From Terriglobia bacterium (GTDB lineage Bacteria > Acidobacteriota > Terriglobia > UBA7540), in contig DASTAW010000062.1 of assembly GCA_035712365.1 (NCBI GenBank), positions 1 through 64,000 on the forward strand: a DNA stretch of 64,000 nucleotides, written 5' to 3'. Shown in pieces: positions 43,094-51,952 of the stretch; within the stretch, counting starts at the first letter, position 1, and the number at the start of each line of letters is the position of its first letter. Position numbers and translations under genes: made by a program. Below the pieces are notes generated by a model, which was not told where the DNA came from, ran no database searches, and worked only from the letters and a program-made list of their open reading frames with translations.

Positions 43094-43459
43094 TTATTCC
43101 ACTTCAATATCGCCACCGTAGGAACCATTGCCATTATTGCTGGCGTCTGACTCCTTGTACATGTAACGAATGCAACTCTTCATAATCAGAAGGTTCGGTT
43201 CGTTAGCGCGATGCACTTTAATGCACTGCCTGTCGTACCATTCGATGACGCCATGGACGGTTTCCCCCTGGTCCAGCACCACAACCATGGGAGTCCTGGA
43301 CTGCATCTGTTTCAGGTAATAGAAGTTTTCAGCGTTGGTCTGGTCGGGTGGCGCCGGCTTCTTTCTCTGCACCCGCCCGGACATTTGTTCTTGAACATCG
43401 GAGAGTGATGGGCGAATTAGTTTTCGATTCACAGCTTGATACTCCTTGAACTGTTCCAT
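43094..43459 (-). CDS. Divergent Hfq-like RNA chaperone
   Basis: 121 residues. A core of about 60 residues resembles the Sm fold of Hfq: FYYLKQMQSRTPMVVVLDQGETVHGVIEWYDRQCIKVHR for the Sm1 strands and LLIMKSCIRYMYKE in place of the canonical Sm2 (YKHAI). A 45-residue basic N-terminal arm (RVQRKKPAPP) and an acidic tail flank it. Hfq normally forms hexamers that pair sRNAs with mRNAs; the altered Sm2 suggests different RNA recognition. GAGGGG lies eight bases before the ATG. Monocistronic. Confidence 0.75.
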   Translation of the reverse strand: MEQFKEYQAVNRKLIRPSLSDVQEQMSGRVQRKKPAPPDQTNAENFYYLKQMQSRTPMVVVLDQGETVHGVIEWYDRQCIKVHRANEPNLLIMKSCIRYMYKESDASNNGNGSYGGDIEVE

Positions 43460-43725
43460 AATGCAAGCCCCTCAGCGTCTTGCGAAAGGATGAATTGCGT
43501 AAAGTCCCGTACTAGTAGATGAGAATTTTCGCGTTCCGGTTTCTTCGCAATTGAAAAATTGACCAGAAGAAATGGGACTTACGTCTGAAGTATTTATAAC
43601 ACATCCAGGGCCGCACCACAACTTCGCGTCTGCGGGCGTTCTTTAGTGGCTGGCCGGCACAACGTGCCCGGTGTTTCAGATGGAACGGTTCGGAAGGGGC
43701 GGCATCTGAAGTTCGCCAATTTTCC

Positions 43726-44820
43726 TCAGGACAGGGGCGGGGAACTGAGCACTTCTGCGGTCAGCGCGTCGTAGGTGAGCTGCTGGTTCACGTTGCGGTT
43801 CTGCAGGCTGTGGGCGCGTTCGATGCCCTCCTCGAGTTTTTGGATGCGCGTCAGGCCGAGGGCCTTCGCCCAGCTCTCGAGTCGCGGCAGCAGATCGACA
43901 TTCGTCACCGCGCCGGTTTCCGCGCCCACCAGCACATGCATGACATCGCGCAGGAGGATAGATCCCGTCCTGAGCGATTCCTCAACACGGTCCCGCTCAT
44001 CGGCCAACTGCTTTGTAGCATCAAACAGGGCTTTCCACTGCGGCGGCGCCAGGCTACGGCTGGATGGCCGTGCTACCGTGTCCAGCAATGTCAGCCACGG
44101 TCTTCGCTGTTCCACGTAGGATTTCAGGTCGAGGCTCCTGGCCGCCGCGATGCTTCCGTTCGCCACTCGCAGCGCCAGAGCAAGGTCCTTGTTCCCAATT
44201 CCGCGTTCTTCCCGCAGGATTTGCTCGATCACCGCTTCTTCCACCGGCGCAAATTGCAGAGTCAGACAGCGCGACCGGAGGGTTGGGCGCAGTTCATAGG
44301 CGTTGGGACAGATCAGCACGATGGTGGTGGTTTCCGGCGGCTCTTCCAGCACTTTCAGCAGCAGGTCAGCGGCTTGCCAATGGATGGCTTGCGCCTGGTC
44401 CACAATCATGACCCGTTGCGAAAAGTTGAAGGGGCGCGTATAGGCCGTTGCGCGGAGCTGGCGGATCTGCTCGATCAGAATGTACCGTGTGATCGGCTCG
44501 ATCAGTTGAACGTCAAGGTAGACCAGGCCCTCCGTCCGTTTCTGTGCGTCTTTGATTTCGCGCCGCCGCGCCAGGTCCTCTGTGCTCGTGGCAATAAACT
44601 CATCGGCCTTGCGGCAACGGCTGCACTCGCCACAGAAGTCGTCGCCCTCGGGACCGCGCCGTTCGCAGTTCAATGCCTTGGCCAGCATCAGGGCAAGTGT
44701 CTTTTTCCCGGTCCCTTCCGGCCCCGTGAACAGGAGCGATCCCGGTACGCGGCCGCGACGCAGCATGTCGCGCACCGACTGGACCGCTCTGGTATTCCCC
44801 AGGAAAGAATCAAATCTCAT
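43726..44820 (-). CDS. holB: DNA polymerase III subunit delta'
   Basis: 364 residues. As part of the clamp loader it positions the delta subunit. The AAA+ core includes the P-loop GPEGTGKKT, a four-cysteine zinc module (CERRGPEGDDFCGECSRCRK) and the sensor SRC motif in LRSRCLTLQF. Walker B appears as IVDQAQ, without the glutamate needed for catalysis; this matches many delta' proteins being inactive ATPases. It is 39 bases downstream of tmk on the same strand, the usual tmk-holB pairing. Confidence 0.93.
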   Translation of the reverse strand: MRFDSFLGNTRAVQSVRDMLRRGRVPGSLLFTGPEGTGKKTLALMLAKALNCERRGPEGDDFCGECSRCRKADEFIATSTEDLARRREIKDAQKRTEGLVYLDVQLIEPITRYILIEQIRQLRATAYTRPFNFSQRVMIVDQAQAIHWQAADLLLKVLEEPPETTTIVLICPNAYELRPTLRSRCLTLQFAPVEEAVIEQILREERGIGNKDLALALRVANGSIAAARSLDLKSYVEQRRPWLTLLDTVARPSSRSLAPPQWKALFDATKQLADERDRVEESLRTGSILLRDVMHVLVGAETGAVTNVDLLPRLESWAKALGLTRIQKLEEGIERAHSLQNRNVNQQLTYDALTAEVLSSPPLS

Positions 44821-44859
44821 GATCTCTTATTGGTGCCTGGCGCGCTTTTTCACGCCACT

Positions 44860-45543
44860 CTACCTTCGGCGCAATCCGCCATTCGACTTCACGCGCACGT
44901 GGCGCCGCGCCAGTAATGGATCCACAATCTTGCGGATTTCGGCCTCGATTTCGGCGATGGACCGATCAGCCTGGACGAGCTTGATTCTTCGCGGCTGCTG
45001 CCGTGCCAAGGCCAGATAACCCGTGCGGACCCTCTGCTGGAATTTTAGCCCATGGTTTTCAAAACGAGTATTCTTCATCCGCTGGTGTTTGTTCCTCTTG
45101 CGCGCGCGTTTCAGCGCCAACTGCGGTTCGAGGTCCAGCAGCAGGGTCAATTCGGGTTGGGTTCTTCCGCAGATGATCCGGTCCATTTCCCGCACCGTTT
45201 GCGAGCCGAGCATCCGTCCGTAACCCTGGTACGCGAACGACGCGTCATTGTAACGGTCGCTGATCACCACCTGACCCCGTGCAAGCGCCGGCCGCACAAC
45301 TTCCTCCAGATGCTGCTCTCGGGCCGCGTACATCAGGGCCAGCTCGGTCAGCGATGACAGGCGGGTGATTTTTGGATCCAGCAGCAGGCGGCGGATCTGC
45401 TCGCCTACCTTGGTTCCTCCGGGTTCGCGAGTCGCCACCGCAGCGATCCCGCGTTTGCGGAGGTAAGCTGCAAGGCGGCGGGCTTGCGTGCTTTTTCCTG
45501 TCCCGTCAATCCCCTCAAAAGTGATAAAGATCCCGTGGGACAT
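44860..45543 (-). CDS. tmk: Thymidylate kinase
   Basis: 227 residues. Tmk phosphorylates dTMP to dTDP. The P-loop FEGIDGTGKSTQ, REPGGTKVGEQIR, and SDRYNDASFAYQGYG (DRY plus LID-preceding helix) are clear. ATG 45543 gives MSHGIFITFEGIDG, the family start; upstream codons to 45819 encode an unrelated extension. An extra basic insert (KRARKRNKHQRMKNTRFENHG) in the LID region is typical of acidobacterial or Gram-negative Tmk variants. Clustered with holB. Confidence 0.94.
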   Translation of the reverse strand: MSHGIFITFEGIDGTGKSTQARRLAAYLRKRGIAAVATREPGGTKVGEQIRRLLLDPKITRLSSLTELALMYAAREQHLEEVVRPALARGQVVISDRYNDASFAYQGYGRMLGSQTVREMDRIICGRTQPELTLLLDLEPQLALKRARKRNKHQRMKNTRFENHGLKFQQRVRTGYLALARQQPRRIKLVQADRSIAEIEAEIRKIVDPLLARRHVRVKSNGGLRRR

Positions 45544-45799
45544 TCCTTCTTCCCCCCGACTTGAAACATCTGGCCCTGAATTGTGTTCCCGGATACTCTT
45601 TCTTTGTGACCGTGGAAGCGGAAATGAGATCCTGATTTGCCAGGACGCGGATTGCAATAGTAACATCGGACGTTCCTCCACCACAAGGCGAAAACTTGGC
45701 GTAGTGGCGATGGTAAAATAACGGTTTTGCACAACACATTGCCAGGCGGAAGGGTTTGTCTGGCGGAACGCTGCGAAGCAGTCTTTGGGGACCTTCATT

Positions 45800-46492
45800 T
45801 TGAATATCGCTGAAAACATCGAACGCGTTCAGGAGGGCATCCACCGCGCATGCCAGCGGTCAGGCCGCGACGCTAAGGATGTAAGGTTGATCGCCGTTTC
45901 CAAAACCCAGCCGGCAGAGGCCATCCGCCAGGCGCATGGCGCAGGTCTGCGCGAATTCGGCGAGAACGGTGTGCAGGAGGCGTCGGCAAAGCGCCGGAGA
46001 CTCGAAGACATTGACGCCGTTTGGCACCTGATCGGCCATCTGCAGTCCAACAAGGCGAAACACGCCTGCCGGCTGTTCGACTGGATCCATTCCGTTGATT
46101 CGCTGCACCTGGCGGAAAAAATCGACCGCGAAGCTGCGGCGCTCGGTCGCAAGATGCCCGTCCTTATTGAGGTTCATTTGGGAGAGGAACCCAGCAAGTT
46201 CGGAGTGGAGCAGGATGATCTGGTTCGGATGGCCGAGGGGATGGCGATGATGCGGTCGCTCGAGTTGCGGGGCCTGATGACCCTGCCGCCGTTTTTCGAT
46301 GATCCGCAGGCTGTCCGGCCCTATTTCCGGCGGCTGCGCGAACTGGCCGAGCGCATTGGCGCCCAGCGACTGCCGGGTGTCCAAATGCGGGAACTCTCCA
46401 TGGGCATGAGCCACGATTTTGAAATCGCCATCGAAGAGGGAGCCACTATCGTTCGAGTGGGAACGGCCATCTTTGGCGAGCGGCAGCGATAG
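45800..46492 (+). CDS. YggS/PROSC family pyridoxal 5'-phosphate homeostasis protein
   Basis: 230 residues, alanine-racemase-like single-domain TIM barrel that binds PLP. Conserved pieces: LIAVSKTQPAEAI with the PLP-lysine, GLREFGENGVQEA, WHLIGHLQSNKAKHA, KFGVEQDDL and RELSMGMSHDFEIAIEEGATIVRVGTAIFG. No catalytic activity is expected; it handles free PLP. A TTG start at 45800 (LNIAENI) or 45785 is needed; there is no ATG in a suitable place. Divergent from tmk. Confidence 0.92.
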   Translation: MNIAENIERVQEGIHRACQRSGRDAKDVRLIAVSKTQPAEAIRQAHGAGLREFGENGVQEASAKRRRLEDIDAVWHLIGHLQSNKAKHACRLFDWIHSVDSLHLAEKIDREAAALGRKMPVLIEVHLGEEPSKFGVEQDDLVRMAEGMAMMRSLELRGLMTLPPFFDDPQAVRPYFRRLRELAERIGAQRLPGVQMRELSMGMSHDFEIAIEEGATIVRVGTAIFGERQR

Positions 46493-46629
46493 TCCCCGTT
46501 GTGCTTTGCGCCTTTGCGAGAGAGATCCTTGAATCCTTTTCTTTCCAAGCATTTTTTCTCTGGGTGGGCAGCGGCCTCGCTACCGTTGCGCGCTTCGAAG
46601 CATTGGCGGAACTGAAAGGCCATTAGGCG

Positions 46630-48051
46630 ATGATTTATGCCATCAGCCTTGCGTTGATCGTGCTGGCGCTGCTTGTCGTCAGCGTCCTTCGATCGGTCAA
46701 GCTGAGGACCCACAACGACTTCATGGTGGCCGACCGCCAGCTTTCGGTCTGGGTGCTGATTTTCACCCTGCTTTGCTCCTGGATCGGCGCGGGAAGTCTT
46801 TTTGCTGGCGCCGAATTCGCCTACAAACAGGGCTTGGCGTCACTGTGGCTGCCGGCTGGAGGCTGGGCCGGGTTGCTGGTGATTTATTTCATCGCCGGCC
46901 GTGCACGATCCTTTGCGCAGTACACGATTCCGGATTTGCTTGAAGTTCGCTACAGCCCTATGGCGCGAGTGTTGGGCACGATTTGCATCATCGTTTCCTA
47001 CACGGCCATTGTGAGCTATCAGTTCCGCGGCGGCGGGAGGATTCTGGAGTTGGCATTTGGAATGAGCGAAACCGCGGGGACCATTATCCTTGCGGTATTT
47101 GTCATCCTGTTTACGGCCCTGGCCGGGATGTCTTCGGTGGCCTACACCGATCTCGTGATTGGCCTGTTGGTGACCATCGGATGCCTGTTTGCGCTGCCTG
47201 CCATGATCAGCCACGCGGGCGGTTGGCCTGCGGTGACCGCGGCCCTTCCCTCCAGCCATCTGACGGCGATGGGCACTATGACCTGGGGCGAGGCGCTTGG
47301 CTACTTCCTGCCTACCTTCACGTTGATGCTCGGCAACCAGGCGATGTACCAGAAATTCTTTTCCGCCCGCAGCGAGCGAGACGCGCGCCTTTCCGTGGTG
47401 GGATGGATCATCGGCACCGTTGTGCTGGAAACGGTGATTGTTCTGCTGGCAATTGTGGGCGGGGTGATGTTTCACAGCCAGGTCGAGTCCGGCCAGCTTC
47501 CCGCCTGGGGCCTGATTCCCTACACGGCCCGATACGGTGTGCTGCCCATAATTGGAGGCATCTTCCTCGCGGCGATATTCGCCAAGGTGATTTCCACCGG
47601 CAACAACTATCTTTTTTCGCCTGCCACCAGCGTGGTGCACGACGTCCTCGAGCGTTTCGTCATGAAGAAATCCAGCGACCGCAGCCTGTTGCTGATGTCG
47701 CGCGTTGTGGTGGTGCTGCTGGGGCTGCTGGCGCTGGCCCAGAGCTTCCAGCCGTCCATCCTGCGCACGGCCGTTTACGCATACGACGTTTACGGCGCCG
47801 GCATAACGCCGGTGGTGGTTGCGGCGTTTTTCTGGAAGCGGGCGACCACGGCAGGCGGCCTGAGTTCGATCGCGGCTGGCACCGTGGTAGCGGTGGCCTG
47901 GAAAAGTTTTAACCTTGATCCAATCGTGCCCATGATTTTTCCCGCGCTCTCCGCGTCGGTCGTGAGCCTGGTGGGGGTCAGCCTGCTCACTGCTCCGCCG
48001 CGTCCCGAGCAGTGGCAGCCGTTCTTCCGCAAGACCGCGGAAGGCCGGTGA
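46630..48051 (+). CDS. Sodium:solute symporter family protein
   Basis: 473 residues with about 12-13 predicted transmembrane helices, LeuT-like fold. Family features include RTHNDFMVADRQLSVWVLIFTLLCSWIGAGSLFAGAEFAYKQGL in the first helices, TIPDLLEVRYSP, and NYLFSPATSVVHDVLERF. Uptake of a solute with Na+ is expected; the substrate is unclear (pantothenate, proline and sialic acid carriers all belong here). The M24 peptidase gene follows 112 bases downstream and may share the transcript. Confidence 0.92.
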   Translation: MIYAISLALIVLALLVVSVLRSVKLRTHNDFMVADRQLSVWVLIFTLLCSWIGAGSLFAGAEFAYKQGLASLWLPAGGWAGLLVIYFIAGRARSFAQYTIPDLLEVRYSPMARVLGTICIIVSYTAIVSYQFRGGGRILELAFGMSETAGTIILAVFVILFTALAGMSSVAYTDLVIGLLVTIGCLFALPAMISHAGGWPAVTAALPSSHLTAMGTMTWGEALGYFLPTFTLMLGNQAMYQKFFSARSERDARLSVVGWIIGTVVLETVIVLLAIVGGVMFHSQVESGQLPAWGLIPYTARYGVLPIIGGIFLAAIFAKVISTGNNYLFSPATSVVHDVLERFVMKKSSDRSLLLMSRVVVVLLGLLALAQSFQPSILRTAVYAYDVYGAGITPVVVAAFFWKRATTAGGLSSIAAGTVVAVAWKSFNLDPIVPMIFPALSASVVSLVGVSLLTAPPRPEQWQPFFRKTAEGR

Positions 48052-48163
48052 AGCGCCGCGGCGCCTCTCTGCGCCTTAGCGCCTTTGCGCGAGCTGCCTC
48101 TGATATTTTGAGAAGAGATGAGATCTCCTCGCCGGAATCAGGAGGACCCAAGGAGAATCCACC

Positions 48164-49345
48164 ATGGACCTTGACGCCATTCAATCCGAACTTCGCAGGG
48201 CCAACCTCGACGGCTGGCTTTTTTACGATCACCATCATCGGGACCCTATTGCTTATCGTGTGCTGAAGATTGCTGCTCCTATGTGTACCCGCCGATGGTA
48301 TTGCCTGGTCCCGTCATCGGGCGAGCCATGCCGCCTTGTTCACCGGATCGAGCGCGGCAATCTCGACGGTCTTCCCGGCGCGCTGCATCTTTATTCCTCC
48401 TGGATCGAACAGCGCGAACATCTGCGCCAGATGCTCGCCGGCAAACGGCGCATTGCCATGCAGTATTCGCCGTTGAACGATATCCCTTACGTCGGTCTGG
48501 TGGATGCCGGAACCATCGAACTTGTCCGCAGCTTTGGCGTCGAAGTGATCTCTTCCGCGGATCTCGTGCAGTTGTTCGAGGCACGCTGGTCCGCGGCCGC
48601 CCTGGCCTCGCACCTCGAAGCCGGCAAGGCCGTGCACGCCGCAATCGACCGGGCTTTTGCGGCCGTCCGCGAGTCCGTGCGTGCTGGAAAGGCCCTAACC
48701 GAACTTGATGTGCAACAGGAGATGCTGCGCATGTTTGCGGCGAGCGGCCTTGAGACAGACGAGGCCCCTATCGTGGCTGTCAATGCCAACAGCGCCAATC
48801 CGCACTATGCTCCCAGTAAGGGATCCGCTCTGCCCATCCGCGAAGGCGATTTTGTGCTGCTCGACGTTTGGGCGAAGCAGTCAAAGCCCGAGGCGGTATA
48901 TTTCGATGTCACCTGGACGGGTTTTGTGGGCGCGACGGTCCCAAGCCGTTACGTAGAGATATTCACGATCGTCCGCGAAGCGCGCGATGCGGCGGTCAAT
49001 CTCGTGAAAGCTGCCATGCAGCAGGGAAGGGCGCTTTACGGCTACCAGGTGGACGACGCGGCGCGCAGTGTGATCGGGCGGGCGGGCTACGCCGATAAGT
49101 TCGTCCACCGCACCGGCCACTCCATTGGGGAAGACGTTCATGGCAACGGCGCCAACATGGACAACTTCGAGACCCACGATTCCCGCCAGGTGTTGCCCGG
49201 CGTCTGTTTCTCGGTCGAGCCCGGAATCTATCTCGATGACTTTGGCGTGCGCAGCGAAGTGAATGTGTATGTCGAGGAACAGGACGCCCGCGTCACCGGT
49301 GAAATTCAACAGGCCGTCATGCCGATTTTGGCCAGGCACACGTAA
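48164..49345 (+). CDS. M24 family metallopeptidase (Xaa-Pro peptidase-like)
   Basis: 393 residues. The creatinase-like N-domain precedes a pita-bread catalytic domain. Metal ligands are recognisable: VLLDVWA and YFDVTWTGFVG (Asp pair), TGHSIGEDVHG (His), FSVEPGIY (Glu) and VRSEVNVYVEE (Glu). Such enzymes cleave Xaa-Pro bonds. A start at 48164 follows AAGGAG eight bases upstream. Cytosolic, no signal peptide. Confidence 0.92.
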   Translation: MDLDAIQSELRRANLDGWLFYDHHHRDPIAYRVLKIAAPMCTRRWYCLVPSSGEPCRLVHRIERGNLDGLPGALHLYSSWIEQREHLRQMLAGKRRIAMQYSPLNDIPYVGLVDAGTIELVRSFGVEVISSADLVQLFEARWSAAALASHLEAGKAVHAAIDRAFAAVRESVRAGKALTELDVQQEMLRMFAASGLETDEAPIVAVNANSANPHYAPSKGSALPIREGDFVLLDVWAKQSKPEAVYFDVTWTGFVGATVPSRYVEIFTIVREARDAAVNLVKAAMQQGRALYGYQVDDAARSVIGRAGYADKFVHRTGHSIGEDVHGNGANMDNFETHDSRQVLPGVCFSVEPGIYLDDFGVRSEVNVYVEEQDARVTGEIQQAVMPILARHT

Positions 49346-49546
49346 ACGCCTGCCCTTACGCGGTGCTGATTGCGGCAGGTGCGGCGACCCTTTTCTTATC
49401 CACGGCAGGAAGACCCGCGGCGGCAGCCAACACTGCTTCGATCTACCGCCGCGAGTCCGCCCATGTGTAAACCTTACCGGGTGGAATTTTCAGGTTAAGC
49501 CCATCAAGTTGCAGGTTGCTGCGCGCCCGTGGGCGCCTTCGCGTTG

Positions 49547-49930
49547 TCAGGACGCAAGTTGAATATTGATGATGTGAAGAACCATCGTGTGCGGATCCAG
49601 TGTTGCCACGATCTTTACGTTCTTCTCCTCATATTTCTGGGCTTCCTGTTGATTATCCAGGAAGAAGCCTTTACCCGCCTGTGGATCCGTCAACAAAGCG
49701 TATTTGCCCGTTTTCGTCTTCACGATTTTGCCGGTATAGGTCTTGGGTTGGTTCTCGCTTGGCTGTTGACTTTCGGGCGGCTGTTGTTGAGCGCTGGGCG
49801 GTTGTTGTTGAGCGCCGGGCGGTTGCTGCCGTTCATTTTGGTTTTGTGCCCCGAGCGCCAGTGAGCACGGAACCAGCCCTGCGGCCAAGGCCAGGGTGAG
49901 GACCCATGACCGAATGTTTCGTAATTTCAT
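49547..49930 (-). CDS. Small exported protein with Q/P repeats (DUF5818-like)
   Basis: 127 residues. Signal peptide (IRSWVLTLALAAGLVPCSLALGAQ), then about three glutamine/proline repeats of the type AQQQPP, then a compact beta domain (TYTGKIVKTKTGKYALLTDPQAGKGFFLDNQQEAQKYEEKNVKIVATLDPHTMVLHIINI). This beta domain resembles DUF5818, common in Acidobacteriota exported proteins. Function unknown. Monocistronic. Confidence 0.72.
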   Translation of the reverse strand: MKLRNIRSWVLTLALAAGLVPCSLALGAQNQNERQQPPGAQQQPPSAQQQPPESQQPSENQPKTYTGKIVKTKTGKYALLTDPQAGKGFFLDNQQEAQKYEEKNVKIVATLDPHTMVLHIINIQLAS

Positions 49931-50482
49931 TCATGCCCCCTTTTTAGATTCTTGGATTTTCGCCGCGCTCCGTGAATGCTGCAACAACTTTGCCATTACA
50001 TTGCAGAATTGATTTGGTGATATAAAGCGAGTTACTGGACAGGAGGTAAACATTTCACGGTAAATTCTTCATGCCTCTCTGTCGATTATTCGCACGGAAA
50101 CCGACTGCTAGCAAGACTACTGGACAACCGGCCACCTATATAGACAGACGATACACTCCGCTGCCGGGAAAAGCCCGGGACCCATATCGAGTTGTGAGTT
50201 GGCCCGTTGTGGTTCGCTGATTGCAGATGTGCACGCCCCGACGTTGGCTCCAGCAGGAGCTGGGAAATTCGAGGTCGAAACGTGCAGATGATCAGGAAAA
50301 TGTGGCAGGGCAATTTCGGCTACTGAACAACCAGCGCGAGACCAACCGCAATGGCCCGCCCTCTGGGCCAAAATACACACCTGCGGACTCGGCCGGCTGC
50401 TCGTTTGAATCTTTCACAGCTCGTCCGGCCCTCGATCAATTGCCAGACTCCGCTTCTCACAGCCCGGACCTCTACCGTCCCA
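49931..50482. other. Gene-free stretch
   Basis: About 550 bases between the small exported protein and the Gfo/Idh/MocA gene. No gene, repeat or clear promoter was recognised. The region just upstream of the exported-protein gene is AT-rich (about 49960-50060) and may hold its promoter. Confidence 0.35.
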
Positions 50483-51850
50483 TCACGCCGAAGTGAGCTT
50501 CCGTTCCTCTGCGTTCCACACGGCGATGGCATTGTTGAAGTAGGAATAGTTGGCCATGTGGCAGGCGATGGCGGCATGGTTGCCGAACTCGGCGTCTTCC
50601 ACCGAGGGCCGCCGCGTCTTGACGGACTGAAAGAAATTCCACAGGTGCTCGCGCGTGTCGTTGTAGTCCGGCGGAGCGTAGTAGCCGGTGGCCTCGATCG
50701 GCTGCGCAGCGCCAGGAGCCGTGTCGTGCTCAGCATGCCACTTCTTCGCGTAGGTACCCGACATTGGCTGCGGCCATGCGGGTGTGCAAGGGCTGTGGTC
50801 CTCGCCGTCCTGCGGCCAAATGGTGAACCCGCTGGGATTTTCGATGCCTTGGATTTGCATGATGCCGCGCGTGCCCATGAATCGGTAGATCTCATCATCG
50901 CTGGTGTTGAGCGTCACCCGAAGCGTGGCGCGGAAATTAGGGTATTCATAGACGGTGGTGATCACATCGGGGACATCCCGTCCCTCTTTCCAACGGAAGA
51001 GGCCGCCCATCGTGGCAGCGCGTTTGGGCGGCGCGGTCACGTCCAGCGAATAATGAATGCCGGTCAGCGAGTGGATGAACAGGTCGCCGGAAGCGCCTTC
51101 GCCGTAATCCTGCCAGTTGCGCCAGCGCGTAAACCGCTGCGCCGAGAACGGCCGCTTGGGCGCCGGCCCCAGCCATGTTTCCCAGTCAAGGGTTTCCGCA
51201 GAGAGGTCCGGCGGGATGGTATAGTTCCAGGCCCCGCACGCGCTGTTGCGTCCGAGCGACGATTCTACCAGGCAGACGTCGCCGATGACTCCCTTGCGCA
51301 GCAGTTCGCGGGCCTTCTGGTAAATCACGGAACTTGGTTCCTGGCTGCCCACCTGCACAATGCGGTTGTACTTTTTTGCCGCCTCGATCATAGGGAAGCC
51401 CTGTTGCGCTTCGTGGGTCATGGGCTTCTCGACGTAAACGTCTTTGCCGGCCTGGCAGCAGTCGAGCACGATGCGCTGGTGCCAGTGGTCGGGTACGGGG
51501 GCGATGATGCAATCAATATCCTTGTTCTCGAGCAACTCCTGATAGCGTCCGGTCACCTCGATGGGCTTGCCGACAATCTGCCGGGCAAGCTCCTGCCGGC
51601 CGCTGTAAAGCTCGCAAGCCGCAACGCACTCGACGCCCGGCAGCGAGATCGCGTCGCGCAGCAGCCCGGAGCCGCGCATGCCAACGCCGATGATGCCAAA
51701 GCGCACTGTGTCACTGGGAGCAGCGGGTCGTGCAGGTGTGGCTTCCGGCGCCGATGCCTCCAGGCGAATGGCCTGTCCTGCCAGGATGCCGCCGGCCGCT
51801 CCTGCGGCACGCCCCATGAAATTGCGTCGAGAGATCCTTTTGCTGTCCAT
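50483..51850 (-). CDS. Tat-exported Gfo/Idh/MocA family oxidoreductase
   Basis: 455 residues. Twin-arginine signal (RISRRNFMGRAAGAAGGILAGQAI), then a Rossmann domain (RFGIIGVGMRGSGLLRDAI) and VYVEKPMTHE, the conserved EKP of the family. The C-terminal alpha/beta domain follows (WETWLGPAPKRPF...). Export of a NAD(P)-type fold suggests a bound cofactor, as in secreted glucose-fructose oxidoreductase relatives. Substrate unknown. ATG 51850 was chosen for the Tat motif; an upstream frame extension has none. GGAGG lies upstream. Confidence 0.92.
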   Translation of the reverse strand: MDSKRISRRNFMGRAAGAAGGILAGQAIRLEASAPEATPARPAAPSDTVRFGIIGVGMRGSGLLRDAISLPGVECVAACELYSGRQELARQIVGKPIEVTGRYQELLENKDIDCIIAPVPDHWHQRIVLDCCQAGKDVYVEKPMTHEAQQGFPMIEAAKKYNRIVQVGSQEPSSVIYQKARELLRKGVIGDVCLVESSLGRNSACGAWNYTIPPDLSAETLDWETWLGPAPKRPFSAQRFTRWRNWQDYGEGASGDLFIHSLTGIHYSLDVTAPPKRAATMGGLFRWKEGRDVPDVITTVYEYPNFRATLRVTLNTSDDEIYRFMGTRGIMQIQGIENPSGFTIWPQDGEDHSPCTPAWPQPMSGTYAKKWHAEHDTAPGAAQPIEATGYYAPPDYNDTREHLWNFFQSVKTRRPSVEDAEFGNHAAIACHMANYSYFNNAIAVWNAEERKLTSA

Positions 51851-51952
51851 CTTGAAATTTCCTCCTTGATAATGACGAGAATGATGTTTTGCTACGCCAA
51901 GCCTGCGGACGCATGAGTCTATCGCCGCCAGCACCGGAGCGCAATCGGTTCC

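Noticed and set aside
50351-51916. 521-codon frame antisense to the Gfo/Idh/MocA gene
   Set aside because: The sense gene has a Tat signal, Rossmann and EKP motifs; the antisense frame has none.
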